Assembly (NCBI GenBank): GCA_950022295.1
Contig: OX465598.1
Location: forward strand, 304,122,001-304,186,000
DNA from: Bromus sterilis
Taxonomy: Eukaryota > Streptophyta > Magnoliopsida > Poales > Poaceae
Direction of reading: 5' to 3'
Length of the DNA: 64,000 nt
The position numbers were made by a program, and so were the translations under genes. Below, piece by piece: positions 24,483-34,926 of this stretch (position 1 is the stretch's first letter; each line of letters begins with the position of its first letter). Under the pieces are notes generated by a model. The model saw only the letters and a list, made by a program, of their open reading frames with translations, did not search any database and was not told the DNA's origin.

Positions 24483-24824
24483 TGCACACTTTGTGGTATG
24501 ATCGAGCCCGCCCTAGACCCCGACTAAGTGATCGGGCTGGAGTAAGTCTATGTAAGAGTTTCGAGATAGTCGATAGTATGGTTGAGGCGACTTGTCTTTG
24601 ATTATGGGAGTTCACCACCCATATCATTAGACTCGTGTGCGGACGATGAGGACCCATTGCAGTTAATCATCCGGCCTGGACGGGATGCCCCTCACGTACG
24701 ATGCTTTCCGAGAATGTTCAGTGCTTGGCCTTGTCTGCTTAAACAAGTGGGTGCGGTTCTCGGCTCTCCATATGACTATGTCTTAGCTGTACTTGCATAC
24801 GCTAACCCCGGGTCCCGACAGACT

Positions 24825-24836
24825 TGGTATCAGAGC
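24825..24836 (+). other. Primer binding site (initiator Met tRNA)
   Basis: TGGTATCAGAGC lies 4 nt (GACT) after the 5' LTR end and matches the complement of the 3' end of plant initiator Met tRNA over 12 nt. This is where minus-strand DNA synthesis starts. Confidence 0.93.
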
Positions 24837-25241
24837 AGGACTGACTGTAGGACTAGTAGCCTTGGCCGAAGTTGAGTCTAGCTTGCTATAGTTATATAGT
24901 TACTCTGGGTATATCAGGGAATAACGTAAGGCTTCATTTTTCTCCTTACCCCCTTCGTTCTGAGTTCTGAGTCACCTCATCTTGTTCTACGAGAAAATAG
25001 GACTAGGCTCTCCTCTGTCTGATTAGCACATCTCGTTGATTGCTTCCTTATAGCCGTAGGAAAGTTGTGTCAAGTTTTCCTAGCATTGTCGTAATGCTGA
25101 TTTCTTACATCGTATTATGTAAGTGCTGTTTTCATGATTGAAAGAAATTGTCATTTCTTACAATTACAGCCGTTATGCTGTCCGAGTCATTCCAGGTTTA
25201 TCTCATAATCTGATGCATTTGCAAACTCCTTTCTGTTTCAG
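24837..25241 (+). other. 5' leader of the full-length element
   Basis: About 400 nt without a convincing gene, T-rich. It ends CTCCTTTCTGTTTCAG directly at the ORF0 ATG, which looks like a plant 3' splice site. Packaging signals would be expected here but I cannot define one. Confidence 0.5.
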
Positions 25242-25742
25242 ATGGCAGATCTTCCCCCTCGGCAGATTGTTCATTTGACCAGGTGCCTCGGTGTGCGTGG
25301 CCATCCCGCCACGTTGATCGAGATGATTTCCTATGTGGGATATCGATGGTACCCTGAGTACACCATCGAGGAGCAGTTCCACGACTTCAACCAGACGCAG
25401 TTCCACTGCATTGTCCGGATCTACCCACACCACGTTGGAGTCACCCAGCCTATCCACTTTGGACATGGCATCGGCGTTACCGAGAACATGGCTGTGCAGG
25501 ATGCTTCATATTCATGTATTACACTGCTGAGAGAGGAGCACACCCTACTGAGAGAGACTTCTTTCCGCTATATCCCTGCTGCACTTCCAGGAGAAGAGGG
25601 ATATTACACCGGGCTCTACTCAGATCACTCCGCAGAGGATCCAGCACTCCAGGTGACTGCTAGGTTTGCTAGTGACAGAGATCGTGAAGCACGCGCTCTC
25701 CGTTTTGAGCTCCACGCCGTGTTCGTCTGTACCGAGCACTGA
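25242..25742 (+). CDS. ORF0, extra pre-gag protein with dsRBM-like fold pattern
   Basis: 166 residues from the ATG at 25242, same strand as gag, GC-rich codon use. Not a gag, pol or envelope type that I recognise. Residues ~22-97 have the order of a double-stranded-RNA-binding motif: helix with P22..L25.E27 (PATLIEMISYVGY), strand PEYTIEE (38-44), strand FHCIVRIY (54-61), a Gly-rich turn (GHGIG, 74-78) and a closing helix with A84..DA88SYSCITLL (to 96). The helix-2 Lys pair typical of RNA-binding members is not seen, so it may bind protein or be degenerate. The ATG follows a splice-acceptor-like CAG. A proline-rich tail follows in another frame (25743-26017). Function unknown; the fold is inference. 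Confidence 0.7.
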   Translation: MADLPPRQIVHLTRCLGVRGHPATLIEMISYVGYRWYPEYTIEEQFHDFNQTQFHCIVRIYPHHVGVTQPIHFGHGIGVTENMAVQDASYSCITLLREEHTLLRETSFRYIPAALPGEEGYYTGLYSDHSAEDPALQVTARFASDRDREARALRFELHAVFVCTEH

Positions 25743-25747
25743 CGCTC

Positions 25748-26017
25748 TTGGCACCCTTTGTGAGCGTGGGATCAGTGGAGTACGATGCGATCTATCCAGT
25801 GAGGACCCAGATGCCTTCTCGAGTTGCTTGGCCCGAGATTGGAGGAGTTTTTCCACCCCGTGGTCCTTTGCTTCCACCCTACACTGGACCTAGACCCCAT
25901 CCTTGCCCAAATGGATATCAGGGTCCACAAGCCTCCGTGTTTTCCGATGGTCACCTCCAGCTACCGGGATACGCGGGTAACTTCTACGAGGATTACTATG
26001 GAGATGGAGATGAGTGA
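25748..26017 (+). pseudogene. Frame-shifted C-terminal tail of ORF0
   Basis: A second open frame offset from ORF0 begins around its stop and gives ~89 residues rich in Pro, Tyr and Gly (VFPPRGPLLPPY, then YEDYYGDGDE and a stop). It has no ATG of its own; the listed start is only where the frame opens clearly. The composition resembles a natural protein tail, so I infer that ORF0 was once ~255 residues and has a 1-nt-type frameshift near 25730-25745. Programmed frameshifting is possible but no slippery site is obvious. Confidence 0.45.
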
Positions 26018-26349
26018 GACCGCCTGTGGTCTTACTTAGTGAGGATGTAGTAGTATCTTAGTGTATTGTAAGCAAGGTGTCTAAGTTCCAGAGGCTTAGA
26101 TAAATAATGTATAGGAAGTCAGAGTGCCTCTGAAGGATGTATCATCTTCATCACGTTTGTATTAGCTTAGTGCTTGTACTAAAACGATGTATGGCTTGTA
26201 TGACAGCTTGTGAATATATGGCTTGTATGCTTTTATCACCATGTTGTCAAGATGATTACTTCCTTTGCTCTGTAATCCTTCCAGTACTTCCATACCTTGA
26301 TTAGACTCTTGAAATCAACTCTGTTTGACTTTGGTTTTTCACCTTCAGG
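26018..26349 (+). other. Spacer between ORF0 and gag
   Basis: About 330 nt, AT-rich, no coding pattern. It ends TTTTTCACCTTCAG|G before the gag ATG at 26350, again like a splice acceptor. The S4 copy has CACACAG|G at the same place, although the preceding bases differ. Confidence 0.5.
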
Positions 26350-29300
26350 ATGTCTCAAGGAACACGTGGCCAGATTGGTCGTAACCAAGGTCGTGGGAAC
26401 AACCAGGAGGAAGACAACCTTCCACCCCCACCCACGATGGCCCAAGTTCTGATGGAGGTCGAGAGGAACCGCCGTGACTCTCACCACCTGCTGGAAGTCA
26501 TCGCACGCAACACCACTCAGCAGCGCAATGAGCTGGTGTCTCTGAATGACTTCATCCGGCTTCATCCCCCGGTATTCAGTTACTCCACCGAGCCCCTTGA
26601 CGCCGATGACTGGCTTCGCAGCATCGAGAGGAAGCTCCAAGCCGGCCGTGTTGCAGATGGCGACAAGGTCAGCTATGCCACCTATCACCTCGAAGGTGCA
26701 GCAAGCTCTTGGTGGGAAAATTTTCTGAATATGCGTCCCGTTGGACCACCAGCATCTTGGGAGGAATTCTGCACTTCTTTCCGCGAGCACCACATTCCCA
26801 AGGGTCTCATGGACCGCAAGCGTGAGGAGTTCTGTAACCTCACTCAAGGCAGAAGGACCGTTGACGAGTTCAGTCGTGAGTTCAACCGACTTGCTCGTTA
26901 TGCAACTGAAGAAGTCTCCACCGACTCCAAGAAACAAGAGAGGTTCCGTCGTGGCCTCAACAATGGACTCCGTCGCGAACTTAACCTTCATGACTTTGCC
27001 ACCTTCCAGGTCCTTGTCAACAAGGCCATCAAGGCAGAGGACATGAACACCCCCAACGATTTCCGCAAACACCCTCGAGACGACAGTTCATCCAGCTCTG
27101 GCTCCCAGAAGCGCAAGATTTGGATCCCCAATAGCATGTTCCGCCAGAACAACCCCCCGAGGCCATCCTATGCGGCGCCTCGTCCACCCACCTAGTTCCA
27201 CCCAGCTCCACCAAAGCACCCAGCTCCACGCACTGTTTTCGGAGCTTGCTACAAGTGTGATCAGGCAGGCCACTACTCTCGCGAGTGCCCCCAGAACCAG
27301 GTCCAGCACCAGAATGCTCCACCACGTGCCGGAGGCAGCAACAACAACAACAATGGTCGTGGCAAGCCACCCCAGAATGTCTACACCGCCAAACCCGCTC
27401 CTCCCGCCACTCGTGGACGTCTGAACCAGATTGCCGCCGAAGAGACTGACGACACCACTGACGTCCTTCTTGGTACGCTCCCAGTCAATTTTGTTCCTAC
27501 TTCCATTCTTTTCGACCCAGGAGCATCTCATTCATTCATGTCGGAAAGTTATGCACTTCGTCATGAGTTACCCTTTGTTGAATTGTCCACCCCAATGGTT
27601 ATTCAAACTCCAGGGTCAAGATGGCAAACTAATAGAGTAAGCCATGATAATCAAATTGTAATTGAGGGTTTAGTATTCCTTGCTTCACTCATATCCCTCA
27701 AATCTTCAGACATTGATTTCATCCTTGGCATGGATTGGCTATCAAGACAGAATGCCTACCTGGATTGCAAAGGCAAATCCGTGAAACTCACCCACCCTTC
27801 AGGCACAACCATTAACTATACCTCACCCAGAACAAGAACCCATGTGCATTCTTTGAATGTACTTCCCCTTCCCGAACTTGAAGATATTCCGGTGGTTCGT
27901 GACTTCCCGGATGTCTTTCCTGAAGAGCTGCCGGGCATGCCACCCGACAGGTGTGTAGAATTTATAGTGGATCTTGTTCCAGGAGCCGCACCAATTTCCA
28001 AACGCCCATATAAAATGGCCCCACATGAGTTAGCTGAGCTAAAAACCCAACTGGATGCTTCGTTGGCAAAAGGCTTCATCCGCCCTAGCTCATCGCCATG
28101 TGGTTGCCCCGTTCTGTTCGTAAAGAAGAAAGATGGAACAGAAAGGATGTGCGTAGATTATCGCCCGCTAAATTTGGCGACGATAAAGAACAAATACCCA
28201 CTGCCCAGGATCAATGATCTTTATGACCAACTTGCAGGATCCGCTGTCTTCTCCAAGATGGATTTAAGATTAGGTTCTCATCAGATCCGAATCCGAAACG
28301 AGGACATTCCCAAAACGGCTTTTACTACTCGTTATGGTCTTTACGAGTACACCGTCATGTCCTTTGGTTTAACCAATGCCCCCGCCACATTCTCACGCTT
28401 GATGAATTCGATCTTCATGGAGTACCTAGATAAATTTGTTGTAGTTTATCTTGATGATATTCTCATCTACTCGAAGAACGAAGGAGATCATGCCGAACAC
28501 TTAAGGCTGGTATTGATGAAGCTTAGAGAGCATCGCCTGTACGCTAAATTCTCCAAGTGTGAATTCTGGCTACCAGAAGTGACCTACTTAGGCCACGTGA
28601 TTTCTGCAAAAGGCATTGCTGTGAATCCCGAGAGAGTTTAGGCCGTCCTTGACTGGACTCCACCTGAATCGGTTAAGCAAGTTAGAAGTTTTCTTGGCCT
28701 AGCCAGCTATTTCCGTCGCTTCGTCGAGAACTCTGCTAAAGTTGCAAAGCCTCTAACTGAACTCCTCAAGAAAAATAAGAAATTCTTATGGACTCCCAAG
28801 TGCGAGGAAAGCTTTCAAGAGCTAAAAAGAAGATTAACTTCTGCACCCGTGTTTGCACCTCCAGACACAAAAAGGGATTTCGAGATCTATTGTGATGCAT
28901 CACGGCAAGGGTTAGGATGCATACTTCTGCAAGATCGACATGTGGTAGCTTATGCTTCACGCCAGTTGCGGCCACATGAAGAGAACTATCCTACCCATGA
29001 CCTTGAACTCGCTGCCGTAGTTCATGCCCTAACAACTTGGCGACATTACCTCCTTGGTAATCGTTGTGAGATTTATTCCGACCACCAAAGCCTCAAATAT
29101 ATTTTCACCCAGCCAGATCTTAATCTCAGGCAAAGACGCTGGATTGAGTTGATAAAAGATTACGACGTAGCAATTTCTTACACCCCAGGCAAAGCCAATG
29201 TCATGGCTGATGCACTAAGTCGTAAGTCGTACTGTAACAACCTCATGTTACGGCAGTATCAACCACTTCTTCATGAGAACTTTCGCAAGCTCAATCTTGA

Positions 29301-30966
29301 AATTGTTCCTCATGGCTATCTTTCAACTTTGGTGGCGAAACCAACTCTTTAGGATCAAATCTTAGTTGCCCAAAGGCGTGCACGAGGTGTTCGCCGGATC
29401 AAAGAGAACATTGCTAGCGGAGTTGCTAAATGTTTCTCCACAGATAACAAAGGAACGGTATTCTTTGAAAATCGTTTGGTAGTACCTAAGAATAAGGAAC
29501 TAAGGCAACTCATCCTCAAAGAAGCCCATGACACACCCCTCTCAATTCATCCTGGTAGCACGAAAATGTACCGAGATCTACGCCAGAGATTTTGGTGGAC
29601 TAGGATGAAGAGAGACATTGCTCAATTTGTTGCCGAATGTGATGTTTGTCGTCGCATTAAGGCAGAACATCAAAGACCTGCTGGTACACTTCAACCTTTG
29701 TCTATTCCCGAGTGGAAATGGGACAAAGTCGGTATGGACTTCATCACAGGATTTCCAAGAACCCAGAAAGGAAACAATGCCATCTTCGTTGTCATAGATA
29801 GGCTTTCCAAAGTTGCTCACTTCCTTCCGGTTCGCGAGTCTATAACTGCTAGCCAGTTAGCGGACTTGTACATCTCCAGAATTGTATCCCTTCACGGTGT
29901 TCCTTTGGAAATCAATTCTGATCGCGGTAGCCTTTTCACCTCTAGATTTTGGGGAAGCTTCCAACGTGCTTTGGGAACTCATCTCTCCTTTAGTACAGCT
30001 TTTCATCCTCAGTCTAGCGGTCAAGTCGAAAGGGTTAACCAAATTCTTGAAGACATGCTCAGATCTTGTGTTATCTCATTCGGAAAGAATTGGGAGAATT
30101 CTCTTCCATATGCCGAATTTGCTTATAACAATAGTTTTCAATCTAGTCTGAACATGGCTCCTTTTGAACTCCTGTATGGTCGACGATGTCGAACACCACT
30201 AAACTGGTCTGAAACCGGTGAAAGACAATTCTTTGGACCGGATATGATCAAGGAAGAAGAAGATCAAGTTCGCATTGTTCGTGATCAATTGAAAGCAGCC
30301 CAATCTCGTCAGAAAAGCTACTATGATCGTCATCATAGGCAAGAAAGCTACAATCTGGATGAGAAGGCTTACCTTCGGATTACTCCTCTGAAGGGAACCC
30401 AACGTTTCGGTATCAAAGGCAAGTTGGCCCCACGTTACATCGGACCTTTCCGCATTATTGCTAAACGTGGAGAAGTTGCCTACCAACTTGAACTACCTCC
30501 GCACCTTTCCCGAGTACACGATGTATTCCATGTGTCCCAACTCAGGCGTTGCTTCAAGGAACCCATCCGCGAAGTCGACCATGAAACGCTTGATCTCCAA
30601 GATGACCTTTCTTATCGAGAATACCCGGTTCGTATTCTTGATTCCGCAGAGCGTGTCACTCGTCATCAGAAGATTAGGTTTCTGAAAGTGCAATGGTCAC
30701 ACCACTCTGAAAGAGAAGCCACGTGGGAAAGAGAAGACCGTCTCATTGCCGAGTACCCCTCCTTCCTCCCGCAGACTTCTGAATCTCGGGAGGAGATTCT
30801 TTTGAGTGGGGGCGAGTTGTCAGATCCCTCTGTTAGGTATGTACTAGGGTTAATTAGTACCTCTGCATCATGTCAAAAGTTCAAAAAGAAATCTTGGAAA
30901 TCAAATTCAAAATCCAAATGGGAGAAGGAACACCCCCCAGATGAATTAATTCAAAAGGCCAGATAA
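26350..30966 (+). pseudogene. gag-pol of the full-length element, one frame with three TAG codons
   Basis: 1,538 codons. Gag: retrotransposon gag domain (about residues 60-225; DDWLRSIERKL, WWENF, FCNLTQG), CCHC knuckle C300-C303-H308-C313. Protease FDPGASHSF with D389. RT with Y700-L-D-D703. RNase H with CDAS D849, LELAAVV, SDHQSL and ADALSRK. Integrase HHCC (H1060, H1067, C1097, C1100) and D1130, D1191, E1227 with 35 residues between the last two. Chromodomain ~1428-1474 (VQWSHHSEREATWE). The interruptions are TAG at codons 282, 764 and 1001 (27193, 28639, 29350); other copies have sense codons at the two pol positions. No frameshift is present. The final ~49 codons lie in the 3' LTR. Gag is GC-rich and about half identical to the S4 gag, while pol is very close to it. 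Confidence 0.95.
30804..30817 (+). other. Polypurine tract of the full-length element
   Basis: GAGTGGGGGCGAGT directly before the 3' LTR TGTCAG, the expected plus-strand primer site. It lies within the gag-pol frame. Confidence 0.9.
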
Positions 30967-33900
30967 AAATCTTTTCCAAAAATTCATGTTAGAGTTTTGA
31001 AAAGTCTTATAAATGAGTGTGATCACATATCAAGTGATGTGGGACCCACCCCATGCTCATAGATTTTTCAAATATTCAAACAGTACCTTGGAATAAATGA
31101 AATCCCCCTTTTTGATTTAAAATTCAAATCATTTGAATTTTAAAAATGTTGAAAGTTTATGAGTGGCTAGTCTATATTATTATGAAGCCATATAAAAGTT
31201 TTCAGCATTTAATAAAATGGTTTGATATTTTTATCAGAGCCAAAACAAATTACAGAAAAAGAAAGGAAAGATTAAACAGAGAGAGAAAGGAAAAGAGAGC
31301 TTACCTGGCCATTCGGCCCAACTCACTCCCAGCCGGCCCAGCCCACTCCCGCGCCTGTCGTCTTCCTCCCCACGCCACGAAGCTGCTCGGTGGAATGCAT
31401 GCAGCACTCCACCGACGCCGCCGACGAGCCCTGGCCACCTCCTGCTTCCCCCTCGCCATCTTTTCGCGCCTGGAGACTTCTCACAGCCGTCCTGATCCAT
31501 TCCCCCCCTCCACAAGCTTCCTCCTCTTCTGTTCCGCCCGATTCGTCGCCGCCCGAGGAACACGCCGGAGCGTCGTCGAGCAACCGCGTGGCCAGTGAAG
31601 CCGAGAAGCTCCAAGACGGTGTCCAAGCGCTTCGTCGTCGTCGACTCCATCGACCTGCAGAAGGAATCGAGCACAGAGCCCACGTAGAAGCCCAATTCTT
31701 CCTCGAGCTTCCGCCGGCCGCCGTGAAGGAATTCGTCGTTTACACCGCCATCGAGCCACCCCAACACTCGCCACCACCTCTGCTAAGCTCCTGGTGAGCT
31801 TCCGAGTGAAACCCCTCTGCTTTTCCCCTGGATTACTCGCTCTATTCGAATCCGCCAGGAATCCCGAGCAAGCTCGCCGCCATGGTCGTCGTCCTCCTCG
31901 CTCCAGTGCTTGTCATGGACCCCCAGTGCACGCATTTAACTCCCGCGTGTGCCAGCTTTCGAACACGACCAAGAACGCCTCAAACCGTGCACCATATCGT
32001 CGACTGCGACCTCGCCGTTTCTCTGCTTCCGCCGGAGTCGTCGCCGACGTCGATGCAGAGCTCCCCGTGAACCCCCGTTGCCTCCAGATGATGCGCGAGA
32101 CGATGCTGAATCGAATGGAGTCCTTCCCGTGCTCTCCCGTGGCCTCTAGCTCACTCCGGCAAGTCGCCGCCGTGGTCGAGTCGCCGGCGTTTAGCCGCCG
32201 GCGAGTTAGCCCTAAGCCCCACCCCCCCCCCCCCCTGTTTCACCAGTTAAGTGACCCCCTGGGTCACTGACCAGTGGGCCCAGTGGCTTAATTAAGCCAC
32301 TGGTTAAGTTAACCCAGCCGGGTTAATTAGCCCAGCCACTGACAGGGTGGCCCCACCTGTCAGCCCCCCCCCTGACGTCAGCACTGACGCAGTAATTCGA
32401 ATTTATGAATTTCCAGAAAAGAAAATGGTTTAAATAATTCCAGAAATTCCAGAAAATACCCCAAACTTTGGAAATTCATAGAAAATTCATATTAACTCCA
32501 AATTGGACAAATAATATATGAAAAATGATCAGGAGAAAATTATCTTTCCAAATATTCAACTTTCAACTCTGTTTGAGTTGAATTTAAAATGTGATCAGTA
32601 GCTTTTGCTATTTGATTTAAATGGAATTAAATCAAATTCAATTCAAATAATTTTGCAACTGGAACCATGGCAACATGCTACATTTCCCTTACACATCAGA
32701 GGCATATCATACACATTTGAAGATAGTTCAAAATGATGAAACTATATCACATATAACTTGGTTAATGTTGAATTCAAATGGGGAATTTGAATTTGCATTC
32801 TAAATGCAATATATTCCACTTAAATGGAATTGCCTCACACATCAAAACTCATACTCCAAGCTTTAACATTCAATCTTGTGCTTGAGCATTGCATTCATAT
32901 TGATTGCTACTTCGTGCTTTGTTTGTCGAGTAGAGGTTGAACCGGAGCAAGAGGTCACCCGCTTCGCTGAAGATCCAGAGCCCGAACCTCGTCAGCAAGG
33001 CAAGCAAAAACCCCATTGATCATGTCGATAAAATCCCACTTCCCTCTCATGTCTCGCTTATGCATTGTTTAGGATGGTCACCATGCTTCGTTTCTACCGC
33101 ATAGATGAACCCATTCCTTTGCATGACCTATCATTTTGTCACAGTAATAAGCAAACCACAATCCTAGCAACTGTAGGAGTTGTTTGATATCATGTGGCCC
33201 CCTGCAAATGTTACCGCTTATTGCATGCTTAGATTGATACCATCTTGTTACTGTGATGTGAGTCGGGATGGGAATGATCATGTTGATGATGGTAGAAAAG
33301 TGTTGGTGAATCGACCCTAATACAAGGTGAACGATGAGAGGCTGTGTAGGAGTACACGGTGGGTTGTCTCGTTGAACACCGCCCTAATTCCGAGTTCTTG
33401 TGTGGTGATCCAAGTTGAAGAGTACCACCATACATTGGGCTCACTCACCCCTCTCAACCTATAAACTCATCCCTTTCGATGTCCAGATGTCGCAGTAGTT
33501 CGGAGTTCTGGTAGGCTTGTGGCCTGGATGCTAAGTGAGAGAACGGCTCATCCGAGACCGGCTTATGCACCACGAACACATCGCTTGGGTCCACTTCGGT
33601 AAACCGGCCGGGTTCACGATTGTGGTAGCCAACCCAAGTAGGCGGCTTTCTTGGACTAGATAGGTTATGAGGTAACAGTTGTGGTGAGCATCCTCGCTGG
33701 CACCCCTTGAATGGTGTCGAGATCAAAGGCGGTAAATGATGATCATGTGTGTGTAGCGGTACACCCTTGCAAGGTTAACAAAACTATTCGAATAGCCGCG
33801 TCCGCGGTTATGGACTACTTGGAAAGCTTAGCTTGATTATTAGATAATTTGAACCGGATACTTCTAAAACACACCAAGATAAGTGTGAGTGCTATGGCGT

Positions 33901-34926
33901 GCTTTCTCGTGGGGAAGTCGAGGAAGGCACCATAGTGGTGTATTGGTTGGTGAAAGTAGTGGACTCGTGTACGCTTCTTACCTCAAGTCTAGTACTCGTA
34001 GTTCAGGACTAGCCAAGTCAAAGCTGGCATTTCTGCAAGTGAACCCCACCTTCCTTTACCTTGATACATGTGCATGAGTAGTATAGCTCCTATGTAAGTC
34101 TTGCTGAGTACGACTTTGTACTCACGTTTGCTTAATATATGTTTTAGATGACGCCACTGACCCCGAAGGTGGCTTCTTCATCGAGCTGGACGACTGAAGT
34201 TAAGCTAGTCTAATCCCAGTCAGCAGACTGGTTCCCTCGTGGAGGGCTTTGTGTATGAATAAGGCTTCTTAAGCCAATTTGTGAAACTTGTCTGTACTCA
34301 GACATAATTTGCTTCCGTTATGTGTTGTAATGTTGGATCACATGTATGTGATCTCTGTGTGTACTCTATAAGAGTTATAAATAAAATGTACACTTTGTAG
34401 AGAATTGCAATGGTACCTGCTGTTCATACAAGGCATGTGTGCTGCGTGTATGTTTATAACATGCATGTCTTTGTATGGGTTTTCGAGACCTTGGTTGTGT
34501 TCTGGCTGGCGGTCTTTCATGCACCAAGTGGCCCTTAGATGTGCGCAGCTTGGGGCATCGCGATGCGATTGTCCGAGACTCCGTCTCGTGCACACTTTGT
34601 GGTATGATCGAGCCCGCCCTAGACCCCGACTAAGTGATCGGGCTGGAGTAAGTCTATGTAAGAGTTTCGAGATAGTCGATAGTATGGTTGAGGCGACTTG
34701 TCTTTGATTATGGGAGTTCACCACCCATATCATTAGACTTGTGTGCGGACGATGAGGACCCATTGCAGTTGATCATCCGGCCTGGATGGGATTCCCCTCA
34801 CGTACGATGCTTTCCGAGAATGTTCAGTGCTTGGCCTTGTCTGCTTAGACAAGTGGGTGCGGTTCTCGGCTCTCCATATGACTATGTATTAGCTGTACTT
34901 GCATACGCTAACCCCGGGTCCCGACA
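30818..34926 (+). repeat. 3' LTR of the full-length element (LTR-5)
   Basis: 4,109 bp, ~1% different from the 5' LTR plus small length changes, including a longer C run near 32221-32236. It holds the last ~149 nt of gag-pol. The R block is intact (33765-33807, including CCGCGTCCGCGG), with U5 hairpin 34574-34588 and poly(A) signal 34380-34385. Confidence 0.96.
34380..34385 (+). terminator. Poly(A) signal of LTR-5
   Basis: AATAAA at the same position as in LTR-4. It would end transcripts of the full-length element. Confidence 0.55.

Larger units (their letters stand above)
20723..24820 (+). repeat. 5' LTR of the full-length element (LTR-4)
   Basis: 4,098 bp. AT-rich U3 start with ATTTGAATT-type repeats to ~21170, GC-rich part 21220-22230 with short frames that I do not regard as genes, AT-rich part to ~22800, promoter at ~22922, R (about 22950-24300) and U5. 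H3 of the conserved R block is damaged here (CCGCGTCCGGGG, 23690-23701) but intact in the 3' LTR. Confidence 0.96.
20723..34926 (+). mobile_element. Full-length family-A chromovirus (Ty3/gypsy, Tekay/Del-like)
   Basis: 14,204 bp, bounded by TGTCAG...CCCGACA LTRs and a perfect 5-bp target duplication CAGTA (20718-20722 and 34927-34931). Order: 5' LTR 20723-24820, primer site 24825-24836, leader, ORF0 25242-26017, gag-pol 26350-30966, polypurine tract 30804-30817, 3' LTR 30818-34926. I counted about 12 substitutions in about 1,400 aligned bp of the two LTRs (~1%), which implies recent insertion. It is the only complete copy in the window and the reference used here for the broken ones. Clade assignment rests on the C-terminal chromodomain and overall pol type; the family name is not known to me. 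Confidence 0.96.
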
